Shown here in pieces: positions 24,534 through 36,104 of a stretch of 64,000 nucleotides of DNA. Origin of the DNA: Corynespora cassiicola. Its lineage: Eukaryota > Ascomycota > Dothideomycetes > Pleosporales > Corynesporascaceae. Under the pieces are notes generated by a model, which saw only the letters and a program-made list of their open reading frames with translations, searched no databases and was not told the origin of the DNA. The stretch is from assembly GCA_022059125.1 (NCBI GenBank), contig JAEUWY010000010.1, forward strand, positions 310,001 to 374,000, read 5' to 3'. How positions within the stretch are numbered: position 1 is the stretch's first letter; each line of letters begins with the position of its first letter. The position numbers were made by a program, and so were the translations under genes.

Positions 24534-25407
24534 ATGAAGTTTCTTTCGAGTCTTTTGGCTTCCGCAGCCCTGGCTGCTGCAACTGTGGACTTTGGAAACT
24601 GGCATCCACCAGTAGCAGGCGATGTACGCTCGCCCTGCCCTGCGCTCAACACTCTTGCCAATCACGGGATTCTCCCCCGCGATGGCAAGAACTACACCCT
24701 CGACAAGCTGGTCCCAGCCTTCGGTCAAGCCTTGAACGTAAGCGTCGAGACTATAACCACGGTTGCCCTGGCCGGATTCCGTGCTGGATCGGACGGCAAG
24801 TCCTTCAACCTCGACGACCTGAAGAAGCACGGCATCATCGAGCACGATGCCTCGCTAAGCCGCAAGGACGTCGCCCTGGGTGGCCAAAATCAGGACTTCA
24901 GCCCAGAGATCTTCAACGAATTCCTCAGCTATTTTGGTAATCAGACTGAGATCACGATCCAGAGCGCTGCACATGCGCGTTGGTGAGTGTAGCCTGCCCC
25001 TTACCAAGGGCGAGCATTGACAACGTATCACAAGGAATCGCGTGAAGACGGAGCATGATCGGAACCCTTCTTTCAGCTACGGTCCGGCTGCGCAGTTCAA
25101 CTCGTACGTCGAGACGGCGACATATTTCGACTTGCTCAAGAACCCTGCGACAGGCATGGTTCCTGTGGAATTTATCAAGATCTTTTTCAGTGAGATATGC
25201 CCGCTTTTATTTTAAGTCTGCAAGGGAGACAAGGCTAACCATGGCAAAGGCCAAGAACGTCTCCCGTATGTAGAGGGCTGGAGGACCCCTGCTGTGATCA
25301 GCGGCTTTAGGGTGGCCAACAGCGTGCTGCAGGTTGCGCTCTACACACCAGAAGACAGTCCCGCGGTTGCAGAAAGCAAACGCTCGTTCCATGGAATCGA
25401 GCTTTAG
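24534..25407 (+). CDS. secreted heme-thiolate peroxidase (chloroperoxidase/unspecific peroxygenase family)
   Basis: Three exons (24534-24982, 25035-25189, 25250-25407) give 253 residues. A signal peptide (MKFLSSLLASAALAAA) is followed by the family signature SPCPALNTLANHGILPR, whose Cys35 is the proximal heme thiolate, and by EHDASLSRKD (EHD at 103-105), which binds the magnesium site. TEHDRNPSFSYGP and ERLPYVEGW are also family-typical. Such enzymes use H2O2 to halogenate or oxygenate organic substrates outside the cell. The length fits the short group of fungal peroxygenases. The third exon start was fixed by frame: TTC-A joined to GC-CAA-GAA gives FFSQERLPY. Potential N-glycosylation sites (NYT, NVS, NQT) agree with secretion. 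Substrate cannot be predicted. Confidence 0.9.
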
Positions 25408-26578
25408 GGAAGTTCGGACAGTTGGTTTCTAGTGAGGGGTATGGGTTGGCTCGGTGGGCATGCTGTGGCATAGTAAACTCCAGGATCAGAAAGGCCCCTG
25501 TATCTAATTCTATCCTTTTATTCAAAATCACTCTTTTTTTTTCCTGGATATCTTTATCAACCACCTACATGCTCTTTGTTGAGACAAAGGCAACTTTCGT
25601 GCCTTAATAAAAGTGATTTGTCCCTTCCGAGGGCCAGGTTTTTGTTCTCAAGCTCCCTGCTGAATGATCGTCAAAGCATGCTGCCTCCCCGGTCTCCGAT
25701 CCGTTTTTGCGTAAGTGCATGCACCTTCGGGACCGATCCTACCATCAGATCGACGAACTGGTCTCCACTGATCGAATGAATGTCTCTGCCTTCCCGCATC
25801 CTGATCTCAGCCTACATGATGTTTTTCGATGTTGTCATACCCCCCCTGTTCGTCTTATTCGTGATATTCCTGCTAACACTAAGCTGCAGGGTTGTTATTA
25901 TCCCCTGGTATGAATTTGAAATCAAGGCTGCAAAAATATTTGTTCGTTGTTTCAAGAGCTCGTAATGGTAGGTCTGGACATGGCTTCAAGTATCTGTTTT
26001 GCCACAGTGTACTCCCCCTCCCAGGCTGCTCTTCCAAACCCTCGTATCCGTTCGAGGGCTAGAACATGACGGATGACGTTTTACAACACAACGGTTCTTT
26101 TCAACGTCGGCGACGGAGAATAGGAAATATACTCGCGCTGATCGTTCTATGTTTGCACGGTGTTTTGCCCACAGTGGGGTCGGTTTCAGCATGTTTCCCC
26201 GTAATTTACCCTCTGTGCCTAATCCGATTCGCCTCGCGGATTTTTTGTCTCCACCCACGAGCAGCCTTGACCAGCTTGATTGAGCCTCAGCTCCTATTTC
26301 CACAATTCAGCTTCCTAGCGAGGAAAAGGCAGCACTTGGCGCCATATACCGTAAACTCTTGTCAGTAATCCTTCTTTTGACGTGACAGTAGTACGACCGA
26401 ACGCCAAGTTTGTTCATTTCTTGTGACAGCACTTGCCCCCGATCGTCCGTTGCCATGCAGTATATGATGCGATGCAGAGCCGCAAGAGTCGGTTCGTTGA
26501 TGCATTCTCTCTTTTACTATCCTGATCATCAGTCGCTCTTTTCCAAAATTTCCTAGATTGGCCGGGCCAACCATCATC
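25408..26578. other. spacer between two secreted-protein genes
   Basis: About 1.2 kb, AT-rich in parts, with short frames only (for example 25780-25965, hydrophobic but without context). Probably the 3' UTR of the peroxidase gene and the promoter of the next gene. Confidence 0.4.
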
Positions 26579-27943
26579 ATGTCTTCCATCAAGCAAGCTT
26601 TCATTCTTTCGTCCCTTCAGGCACTTGCCCTCGCAGCTCCAGCAGGAAACCAGGCGCGCCAGGCAGCGCCTCCAGCAGTCTTTGAGGCAAACAACAACAT
26701 TGGACCTGGTGGAACTACTTTCAAGGACTCTGACCATTTCCGCGTATATGGCGCCCCCGATGCCGATGCTGAGAAGGCGCTCAACATGCTCGAGGCCGCT
26801 TACAGCTGCTTCGTAGGCACCCTTGGATGGCGCAACTCTGGACTCTCCATCAACGACGCAAGCGGCTCCGGATCGTACACCAAGGTGAACACGTACTCTG
26901 TAGCTTCTCTTTCCGGCGGTGCTGCGGGTGTGATGTCCGGTGACGCACAGGCTGGCGTTTCGTGGCTCCAGGTTGTCGACAGATACCTAACGGATCCCGG
27001 TGTCACCGTTCACGAGTACGGCCACGGCCTGACCTACTCTCAAATCAACTGGGTAGACCAGGGATTGACCGGCGCATGGTGGGAGCCTCTTGCGGAATGG
27101 GTCGCCGACATGTACATGACATCCCCCGTCTGCGAAGAAGCCAGGACGCAGCACGGAGAGTCCGCCAGCCCCACGCGCATTCGACTCGCAAAGATCATCA
27201 GCGATTCGCACCAAGTCCTCGTCGATGGCTCTGTCGATAGCGGAAACTACTACGAGTCCTGGCCCTTCATGAGCTACCTGACCTACAACCCGGACAACTA
27301 CACCGGCCTCGGCCAGGACGTCGTCCGCGAGGCCATGGCCCAGTACCCCGTCGACAGCAACGAGACCCCCCTCCACACCTTTGCCCGGCTCGCAGACGGC
27401 ACCGCGATCCAGAAGATTGTCGGACGGTACTGGGCCCGCATGGCCTTTGTCGACATCGGCCACCCGTCCGCCCAGTCCGTCTTCTTGGAGCAGCGTGCGA
27501 CGCTCAACTACGACAACCTTGATGCCAGTGGCAAGGTGAAGTCCGACCGCGCGCCCCGGTACATGGGTGCAAACATCATTCCCCTCACCATCTCTGCGGC
27601 TGGTAAGGTGTCGGCCAAGGTTACGTCCACGGGGAGCTACACTGCCACGCTCTCGATTCGCGATACCGAGTCGGGCGCTACGCGTTATGTCGAGTTTTTG
27701 GATGGGGCCGCGGAGGCCGATGTCACTGCGTCTGAGGAGGCGGCTATTGTTGTTGCTAATACGCCTGAGCTGGTCCAGTATGATCCCTTCAACCTGACTG
27801 CCGAGGTGAACACTGGAATGGATTATTCGCTCGAGGTTACGGGCGCGACGGTTGCGAGCAGCGGTCGTCGTGCCAGGTCTCGCAGTGCGGCTAAGACGCT
27901 CAAGAATGAGCTTATGCGCCGGCAGAAGGTTTGCTTTGCTTAG
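26579..27943 (+). CDS. secreted putative zinc metalloprotease-like protein (HEXXH)
   Basis: One exon of 454 residues. The start is the ATG at 26579, giving a signal peptide MSSIKQAFILSSLQALALAA. The core holds VTVHEYGHGLTYSQ, an HEXXH zinc site with His145, Glu146 and His149. Then follows WWEPLAEWVADMY, where Glu173 could be the third ligand as in gluzincins. The rest resembles fungal and bacterial secreted proteins of a DUF6055-like type; the family name is from memory and less sure than the motif. The C-terminal third looks like a beta-sandwich (KVSAKVTSTGSYTATLSI). Peptidase activity is inferred from the motif only. It sits downstream of the secreted peroxidase gene, on the same strand. 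Confidence 0.75.
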   Translation: MSSIKQAFILSSLQALALAAPAGNQARQAAPPAVFEANNNIGPGGTTFKDSDHFRVYGAPDADAEKALNMLEAAYSCFVGTLGWRNSGLSINDASGSGSYTKVNTYSVASLSGGAAGVMSGDAQAGVSWLQVVDRYLTDPGVTVHEYGHGLTYSQINWVDQGLTGAWWEPLAEWVADMYMTSPVCEEARTQHGESASPTRIRLAKIISDSHQVLVDGSVDSGNYYESWPFMSYLTYNPDNYTGLGQDVVREAMAQYPVDSNETPLHTFARLADGTAIQKIVGRYWARMAFVDIGHPSAQSVFLEQRATLNYDNLDASGKVKSDRAPRYMGANIIPLTISAAGKVSAKVTSTGSYTATLSIRDTESGATRYVEFLDGAAEADVTASEEAAIVVANTPELVQYDPFNLTAEVNTGMDYSLEVTGATVASSGRRARSRSAAKTLKNELMRRQKVCFA

Positions 27944-28064
27944 AGCTTTTAGTTTTTCACCTCGTCTCAGGATAGATGGTGTTTTGGCCTTCTTGTAAAT
28001 ATTCTATATCTTTGTTAGCCTGAGTATAAATGTGCATACACGCTCAAGACAGATCGCTTTTTAT

Positions 28065-28379
28065 TCAATGGTGTATTTGATCCATGATGGATCTTCCGAC
28101 GCTGTATTGCTGCTGTCTCTGTAAAGCGTCGTTGGGCGGCTCAAACAACTCGGCGTAGTAGGATTTGAATGCCTGATATTCCAGAAAGACTGAAGTAAAA
28201 TCTCGTGGGTCTATTAAACAACGTATAAGCTCTTTTCTGAATATTTGGTATCGTCGTACGCGTAGCCAGTCCTGGTTGAGTGGAGAGAGAGGTCTTGATT
28301 TCTCATTACTGTGTTGAACTGTTACAAGGTAAAGACAACCCCGTAGTTTGGCGTCGAACACTATCCAACTGACCAACAT
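28065..28379 (-). CDS. hypothetical protein, doubtful
   Basis: A minus-strand frame of 104 residues from an ATG at 28379. The composition is protein-like (RRYQIFRKELIRCLIDPRDF, SVFLEYQAFKSYYAELFEPP), and the frame stays open upstream to 28550 without an ATG. It could be the last exon of a longer, partly decayed gene extending toward 28690. No family is recognised. Confidence 0.3.
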   Translation of the reverse strand: MLVSWIVFDAKLRGCLYLVTVQHSNEKSRPLSPLNQDWLRVRRYQIFRKELIRCLIDPRDFTSVFLEYQAFKSYYAELFEPPNDALQRQQQYSVGRSIMDQIHH

Positions 28380-29543
28380 GTACCACTTTCGGACTGGTGT
28401 ATCAAGCAGGCCTGGCGTAATTTTACACGTGCAGGTATTGCCGCCGCTGCGTTTCCTACGCCACGAGCTCACGGGTATGAGATTGCACCATCGGGTCGAG
28501 CCGCTGGAACGACGGGAGAGTAGTGATATAGAGCGCTGGGAAAAGCACACATTGCTTCGGAAACGTTGTTGCTTGCGGCCCTTGGTGAGTGCAGTGGGTA
28601 CCTTGCGATATGCACTGGTATCTTGGGCAATAGCGTGCGTTTCATACTAATCTTGCAACCCGGCCTGGTAGGAGATGGCGTGGCCATGATGAGTAAGCGA
28701 CAATCTTTATAGATGAGGAATCATTGACGACTCGCGCGCGCATCATGTACGTCCAAGTGTTGAGGCTGGGAGCTCCATGGGGTTGGTTGTTGGCCCTCTG
28801 CGAGTCACTGAACAAATGTTTAGCAGCTTTGCCATGTTCCTCGTCACTCGATGGCATAGAGTCAGGAGCTATGCTGGAGGCTCCTAGAGTTGCTTGTATG
28901 GTAGATGATAGATGCTGGACGATGTGCTATTAACGAGGCTCCCATGTTGAGATGGAAGCCTATGGGTTATCTAACCCAAATCTGGAACGGCCTAGCTGCC
29001 TCGTGTGAAACATGGCGGCATTGTCCTCTTTCTTAATGGCCCAGCAGCCTTTTGTAAGGTTGAATCCATCGAGGTTTCCAAAGGCGAAGGGCGCGAGGCG
29101 TAGCCGTATGCCCAAAGGCGTGCCCAAAGACGCGACTCTTTGTTCGTGGGCGGAGGGATTTGGGGTGCAGCGTCCCTGGTGGCTCTATTGGCTGTGGCTT
29201 CGTGTCGTAGTACCGAGGGTTACCCCATCCGCAGCCCGCGCGCCACCCCGAATATGCCTGCGATAATGCCTTGCGAGCATTTGTGCAGAAATCATTTGTT
29301 CCTCGCCTCGTGGGTGCCTGGCACTGGTAGCCTTGTGCCTCACCACCACATCACAGCCCACTTAGCTCCCAGGGCTATAGGCTCTCCGCGGTCTGGATGT
29401 GCCCTCGACCCCTCCCAGTCTCTTTCTCTCCCGCCTCATATCTCCATCTATTCCTGACCTCTCTCCCTTAACAAAGACTTGAATCACGCTGCAGACAGCT
29501 TACCACGCGCCAGAATAGCGGGACTACTGGCCGCTCGTCTAAA
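28380..29543. other. spacer and promoter of the RBR ligase gene
   Basis: About 1.2 kb with no supported gene. The final 150 bases before the ligase start are pyrimidine-rich. Confidence 0.4.
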
Positions 29544-32037
29544 ATGGGTGCAGCCGGCTCCAAGCCTGGCGGCCTCGCGAGTGCAACACACGACACTTTG
29601 GAGATTTTGCGGGATAAAGAGGCTCCACATATATCGAGGACCACGCTCTGCAAGACAGATTCGACTACTTCTGTCTTGCCCATGCCATCACCCGCTTGTG
29701 ATGAGCAACCAGCCCCATTTCCCACTGAACTCCCAGAGCGGCCACCAAAGCTAATACGCCGGATGGCCTTGAAGACGAAGAAGCCAAAATCGTTTTCGAA
29801 GAGTGCATTAACCACAGCAACCGTATCATCTCCACTGTTTCCGATATCCCCGCCTTCGTCACCCACAGACTCTGATTCAACCGTTTTCGCGCCTCCTAGC
29901 CCAAGTTGGAGGCTGGACCCCCAGGCTGTGACGCCGAATCACGTGCCTGGATATTTCACCCCGCCAACTTCTCCTTCACCCGAGACCAAGAATCTCACGC
30001 TGGCAATCGGTGAATCTTCTCCCGGCATATTTTTTGAAGCACATCAGCCCAGACCCCGTCCGAGACCCACCGCGACACACAAGAATGCAAGCTTGCAATC
30101 ACAACCAAGGCCCTCTGAGCATATTCCCTTACAATCACTCAGCGCACACAACCTTGGATCATCCTCGTCAGCCTTTCCTAGCCGTTCAATTTCCAAGAGA
30201 AAGCCAGTTGGAGCGCATTCCGACTCCTTCCTTCCATACGCGGCGCCGTCTTCTATAACGCTGCACCGGAACGAGAGCCAATCAGAGGAAATAGCTGAGC
30301 GATTACGGAGCCTACAAATCTCAAGAGGTCCTCCAGTCACGCCAAACAATCGACGAGATTATAGGGGCGTTCCAACACCCGGCGTTGAGATCCAAAACAT
30401 GGCTCCCAACTCTTCCCAAATACTATCTTATCCGGATCTGGGGAGAAATGAGTTCTACCCTCCACGATACCCATATCGCCTACAAAAAAACCTTGCTCCT
30501 CTTCCTAGGAGTGAACAGTCGTCAAGAAGCCCTCTTAGGTTTCCCGACCCAGAAACATTTTTGAACGAAGCTAGAAATGCCTCTTTCAGGACCGGGGTCC
30601 CGCCGAAACCCCAAGATAACGGGTTTCGTAACGATCATGTAATGGTATCCAGTTTTAGTGGAAGCCAGCAAACAGGACGTCCAACAAGAGCTGCGCATGC
30701 CACATACCCGGCTTCTCAAAGCAAGCCCAATACTCAACCACGGCACACCGCACCAAGATTGATCACACCCATACAGATTCAAGGGGATATTTCCTATCCC
30801 AATGTAGAGATTCGAGCATCACTTGCAGAATTTCCAAAGGGAAGAGCGGCCGGTGATCATCCTCGGAGGAATACACACGTATGGAATGAGTGGAAAAATC
30901 AGAACCCACCCGCAACAGGCCAATGGGAATGGGAAACCACGGGGATAGGCGGTAATATCGAGCATGATCCCGAATTACAGTCTCTTTCGCGCCCAGGAGT
31001 TCAGCAGCGACCGACAGCAACAGGAACCAGGAATGACCCCATAGTCGCTGAGCCTGGATACACATCCAGTGAGTCATCCTCTGACGAAGACCGTGATGTG
31101 ATGATCTGGGAGCAAGCATTTAGTAATCTGAAGACGGATGAAGAGCTTGCACGGAAACTGCAGGCAGAAGCAGATGACGAGTCCGTGGACATCAGCGAGA
31201 GCCGCCAACAGCAAGAACAGGGCGACGCACTCGTGGCACAACTTTTGTTGGAAGAGGACCGCCGCGAGCACGCATCAGCCGTAAAGACCCGAGACTGCGC
31301 AGTGTGTACTGAGGCCATTTCGATACCCGATCTCCCTTCGTTAGCCAACTGTGCCCACGAGCCAGGGACTTGTTCTGCTTGTTATGCAAGATGGATCGCT
31401 ACCGAGCTGACGGAAAAGGGATGGAAGAACATCAGATGTCCAGGGAACACATGTAGAGTTATGCTATCGTATGATGAAGTCCGAGCATACGCCACTGCTG
31501 AAACATTCGAGCAATACGACACTTTTGCCACGCGGGAGGCCCTCAACGGTGATCCCGATTTCCGCTGGTGCCGCAATGCGGGCTGCAGCTCAGGGCAGGT
31601 TCATGTCAGCGGCGTGGAGGGCAACATCCTCACCTGCGGAGCCTGTGGGTACCGCACATGCGTCGTCCACGAGAATACGTGGCACGACGGGGAAACGTGC
31701 GAAGAGTATGAATACAGGAGAAGTGGGCAGAAGGAGCGCGACCAGAGGGCGCAAGAGGAAGCGAGCATCCGAGCCATTGGAGAGTTCACGAAGAAATGTC
31801 CGGGCCAGAACTGCGCCTACAATATCGAGAAGAAGCATGGATGCGACCACATGACATGTAAGCCGGCCTCCTTGGAGCGGTCTATGCCTTTGGGCGGAGT
31901 CATTCTGACGCTTAGCAGGCAGGAGTTGCAATTATGAGTTCTGCTGGGAGTGTTTGGCAGATTACAACCGCATCAGGAGCGAAGGGAATGCAGCACACAG
32001 GACAAGTTGCAAATATCACTCCAGCAGGATCGTTTGA
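29544..32037 (+). CDS. RBR-type E3 ubiquitin ligase
   Basis: Two exons (29544-31857, 31919-32037) encode 810 residues. The first about 580 are low-complexity and Pro/Ser-rich, with a short charged helix at EELARKLQAEADDES. The RBR module follows. RING1 starts at RDCAVCTEAI and ends RCPGNTC. The in-between-RING has WCRNAGCSSG and CGACGYRTC. RING2 is CPGQNCAYNIEKKHGCDHMTC continued in exon 2 as NYEFCWECL. Cys767 in HGCDHM matches the catalytic cysteine that takes ubiquitin as a thioester. The intron falls a few codons after it, splitting a zinc-binding cysteine codon (T|GC), so retention would destroy RING2. The N-terminus MGAAGSKP fits N-myristoylation, suggesting membrane attachment. Substrates are unknown. 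Confidence 0.9.
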
Positions 32038-32687
32038 TAGAGCGTCGGGGTTGGTATTCACCCTCGCTTAGGGGCAGTAGTGGCGTGGGGGGATCGCCGC
32101 GTGCACGCAGAGAGCACTGGATTTGGGCTGGATGCCATTGCGATGTATGATACCCAGTTATATATTATCCGTTGTAAGACACACGAGGGCATCGTGCTGC
32201 ACTTTTTTTTTGAATATCGACTTCAGCTTCGTTGTGGTGTATGCATGCAGCGGCTATGCCTTGGCTGCACCTATCCGTATCCCACGGCCCCCAACCATGG
32301 CCGGCAGTTGGAGCAAAGCCAAATTGCCTCCCCCTTACAGCCGTCATTTCCGCACGGCATACGGTGTAGGCAAATGGGGGCATTTCACTGGCCGGGGCTT
32401 GGCGGGCCCCACGGATTCCGCGGGGATTGGCTGGCCGGTCTCGCGCAGTAACCCTCGAATTTTTCCGGGCTTGATGTCAACAAACACTTCGACCGCCCGC
32501 ACATTCTCATTGCCCGTCGACGGTCGTCGCGCAAGTGCCCATGACTGCGCTGTGAAAGCACCGCAACAACTTTTGTCCATTCCGCCCTCACAATTCCTTT
32601 CGCCAGCGTTCCGGCCGCATCGCGTCCCCCCTGGTCGTCCATTGCGCCCCCTGAATTGCGGCCTCAGCAGCCCTCACCTCAGCAACC
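32038..32687. other. RBR ligase 3' region and ERG4 promoter
   Basis: 650 bases without a supported gene. The part next to ERG4 is pyrimidine-rich and leads to the ATG at 32688. Confidence 0.5.
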
Positions 32688-34665
32688 ATGTCGGAGCGAA
32701 TGACGCGGTCTAAGACCGGAAAGACACCCAGGTCAGCAGCTTTTTTTTCCCCTCACTCCCCTCCACCAAGTTGTTCTTGCGCCGTATAGGGACTAACGCG
32801 GTCGCGTTGCAGCAAACCCTCCAACCCTGGCTTCGTCGAGACTCCCGGCCGCAAAAAGTACACGCGCAGGTCAATGGCTTCCAATGGTGTCACGACGGAC
32901 AACTCGTCGCCCGAGCCCGAGCCCGAGACGGAGGAGTTTCCCAAGCTCGATTTGCAGGCTGAGAATGGCTTTGCGGCTGGCAATGGCCATGTGAAGGGCA
33001 ATGGCTACGCCAACGGCCATTCCAATGGTCACGCTAACGGTCACGCCAACGGCCACGCCAATGGACATGCAAATGGCCATGCAAATGGCGACGCCAACGG
33101 AAAGGTGGATGACGCCGAGAGGCTGCATCTGCTGCAGCTGGAGAACCCCGCTGTAGACACGTCGGGCAAGACTGAGTTTGGTGGCTCGTTTGGAATGAGC
33201 GCCATGATGATTGGTTTCCCTCTGCTCATGTACTACATGTGGATCGGTGCATACTTTTACAACGGAAAGTTTCCCAAGCCGACCGACGGTCAGACCTGGG
33301 CCCAGTTCCTCCAGCACTGTTGGTTTCTCGTGAAGACGGAGGCCTACCCCACCCAACGCGCCTGGAAGATTTACTGGGTGTTTGGTCTCGTCCAAATGAG
33401 CTTTTACATGCTTCTCCCCGGTGTGTACCGCAAGGGCAAGCCGCTCCCTCACCTCAAGGGAAAGCAGCTCGACTACTACTGCTCGGGCATGTGGTCATTC
33501 TACACTAGTATCGTGCTCAGCTTGATTCTGCACTTCACCGGCGTGTTCCATCTCTTCACCCTCGTCGAGGAGTTTGGACATATCATGTCCGTCGCCATCA
33601 TTTCCGGCTTCCTCTGTGCATTGGTGGCTTACACCTCGGCCCTCATCCGTGGTACAGCCATTCGTATGACTGGGTATCCCATCTACGACTACTTCCTTGG
33701 CGCCGAGTTGAACCCCCGGCTTTTTGGAATCTTGGACTTCAAGATGTTCTTGGAGGTCCGCATTCCTTGGTACATCTTGTTCTTCCTCTCTCTGGGGACT
33801 TGCCTCAAGCAGTACGAGGAGTATGGATTCGTTTCCGGACAAGCCTTGTTCCTCCTCTTTGCCCACTACCTCTACGCAGGCGCCTGCTCCAAGGGAGAGC
33901 ACCTGATCATCACCACCTGGTACGACCACCCAGCCCCGCACATGGCCAGCAAGACTAACCAAATGTGTAGGGACATGTACTACGAGAAGCTCGGCTTCAT
34001 GCTCATCTTCTGGAACATGGCTGGTGTGCCTCTGACCTACTGCCACTGCACCCTCTTCGTGGCTCTCCACCACCCCAAAGAGTACCAGCTCCCCACTTGG
34101 TTCACCCTCGTCCTCATCGCAGCCTACCTCGGTGTCTATTACATCTGGGACACGACCAACAGCCAAAAGAACCAGTTCCGGCAAGAGGAGCGCGGCGTCG
34201 TAGAGGAGCGAACCACCTTCCCTTACTTCAAGTACGGCCGCATCGCCAACCCGCGAACCATCCAGACCAAGCAAGGCAACAAGATTCTCGCCGACGGCTG
34301 GTGTAAGTTTTTTTTTTATCCCCTTGAGTGCACATGCAACACGCACGTACCATTGATTGCTAACGCCCACCGCAGACGGAAAGGCCCGCAAGATCCACTA
34401 CACATGCGACTGGTTCTTCGCCATGTCCTGGGGCCTGATTACCGGCTTCCAGTCGCCGTTCCCTTGGTTCTACAGCGTGTTCTTCACCGCCATGATTATA
34501 CACCGTGCGCGTCGCGATATCGAGAATTGCCGCGAGAGGTATGGGGAGGCGTGGGCCGAGTACGAAAGGCTGGTGCCTTATTTGTTCATCCCGGTAAGTC
34601 CCCCCACCCCGGACCAAAGATGTTTGCGGGATGTGAGGCTAATTGTGTGATAGTATGTCTTTTAA
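32688..34665 (+). CDS. erg4: delta(24(24(1)))-sterol reductase (ERG4)
   Basis: Four exons (32688-32731, 32813-34302, 34376-34593, 34654-34665) give 587 residues. The enzyme reduces the C24(28) double bond in the last step of ergosterol synthesis in the endoplasmic reticulum. Family signatures are present: [16 protein letters not shown], and [20 protein letters not shown] near the end. [16 protein letters not shown] and the terminal PYLFIPYVF match yeast Erg4. The last exon is only four codons (Y-V-F-stop). An ATG at 32874 would give a shorter form, but the exon at 32688 joins in frame and is preferred. The cytosolic N-terminus has an unusual Asn-Gly-His-Ala tandem repeat at about residues 71-108. 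Confidence 0.95.
32975..33105 (+). repeat. in-frame tandem repeat coding Asn-Gly-His-Ala
   Basis: Imperfect 12-bp units of the form AAY-GGY-CAY-GCY within the ERG4 coding sequence encode [11 protein letters not shown] and variants ([16 protein letters not shown]). Third-base differences between units indicate the repeat is not freshly expanded and is kept in frame. Confidence 0.85.
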
Positions 34666-36104
34666 ATGTAGCTGTGGGTGTATGTTCTAGAGTGAATGAA
34701 TGAGCTGGTATCCCTTTTTTTTTTTCCCCAACTTTATGCCTTGTTTCTTCGAGGGCGTTGGAAGCGGTGGTTTGCCGTTGTCTAACTAACCCTCTTTTTC
34801 CTTCTTTTGGCTTCGCACAAGAAAAATGATTGTTTTCGCAAACGTGTACTATGAAAAAATATGGCTAGGCGGAGGGATTGAGCCTGGGGATGGGATGGGT
34901 ATTGGATGGGACTGCCCCGGGGGGATATTAATAATGTAATGCATATGCTGTAAATAGCAACCAACAACACATACACAGGGTTCCAACACTTGCAAGTATG
35001 GCTTTGAAGAATTTCACGTGAGGGAACGTAGGACGCTACCTTGGGTAGGTAGGCAACCATCAAAGTCCGATGGAGCGGTGGCTGCATACACATATGCCCG
35101 TACATAAGCAAGGCAACGCGCTGCTGACAGGCGTCCACCCAGGTGCAAAGCCGAGACACGCCTACACGCACAGGGAAAGTGGTGTCCGCTGTGTAGGTCA
35201 GATAGCCAGGTAGGTAGGCCAGCCAGGTCGGTAAATGGGCGGTCCCCTAGCCTAGCCAGCCTAGCCTACCCATCGGTCAGACAACCATCCTTGCATCGAC
35301 CACGAGGGCGCCCGCACTCCTCCGGCCCAAGCACCGGCTGGCTGGCTGGACGGACGGACGGACACACCTCGTCTCGTTTGTCTGCGCTACATGTCGTTTC
35401 TAGCGTGTTGTTCGTGTCGTGTGCGAGCTGTTTGCTAGCCAGCCAGCCAGATGGATAGACCGCGGGACATGGCATGGCCCGCGGACGGCGATCGTAAGGC
35501 CGCCCAAGGGTATGGGATCGCGGATGCAGGGAGGTGCAGGTGGTGTAGGAGATATATATATATATAAAAAGAGAGAGAGAGAGAGAGAGAGAGCAGGGCT
35601 GGGCCAAGGAAAGGCAATGTGTATCGGGCGGGGAGTGGGGCCAACGCCGGAGATGGGCGGTGCTGAGGGTTGGGGTGTGGTGTGGTGTGGTGCGGTGCGG
35701 GCGCGCTAAGGCAGGTAAGACGGTGGTGCATGTGCTGCGGAGGATATGGGGTGGAGGACGACCGGGGGAGGGTTCTCCGGTTTAAGCCCGGTTGCCTGTG
35801 GAGTTTTGCTATGAATGGGTGGATGGGTGTGGAGATTGGGTTGGCTGGAGTTGGGGCTTGGATTGGAAGCTGGGCATACGGGCTGCTGGATGTGTTGAGG
35901 TGGTCGTTTTGACTTGCTTTGGATGGCAACCCGCGCAGGTATAGACTGGAGTGGCTATACGAGACGTCGTACGAGACTTCCTGCGAGCAATGGCTGCTGC
36001 CTACAGCAATACCCTCTGCTTCGAGCGAAGGATCGCAAAGAAAACTGCGCCCTAACATGTCCCCCCTCCCTCACTCCCCCAAGCCGTAAACTCTGCGCGC
36101 AGCC
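34666..36104. other. spacer with simple repeats
   Basis: About 1.4 kb with no supported gene. It contains many CCAG, CTAG and GGTAGG motifs (35200-35460), a TA/GA microsatellite, and GTGGT runs near 35680. Confidence 0.5.
35551..35593. repeat. compound (TA)n-(GA)n microsatellite
   Basis: About seven TA units (35552-35566), a short A run, then about eleven GA units (35571-35593). Confidence 0.9.

Noticed and set aside
33495..34391. 298-codon minus-strand frame over ERG4
   Set aside because: Antisense shadow of the ERG4 transmembrane coding region; no independent signals.
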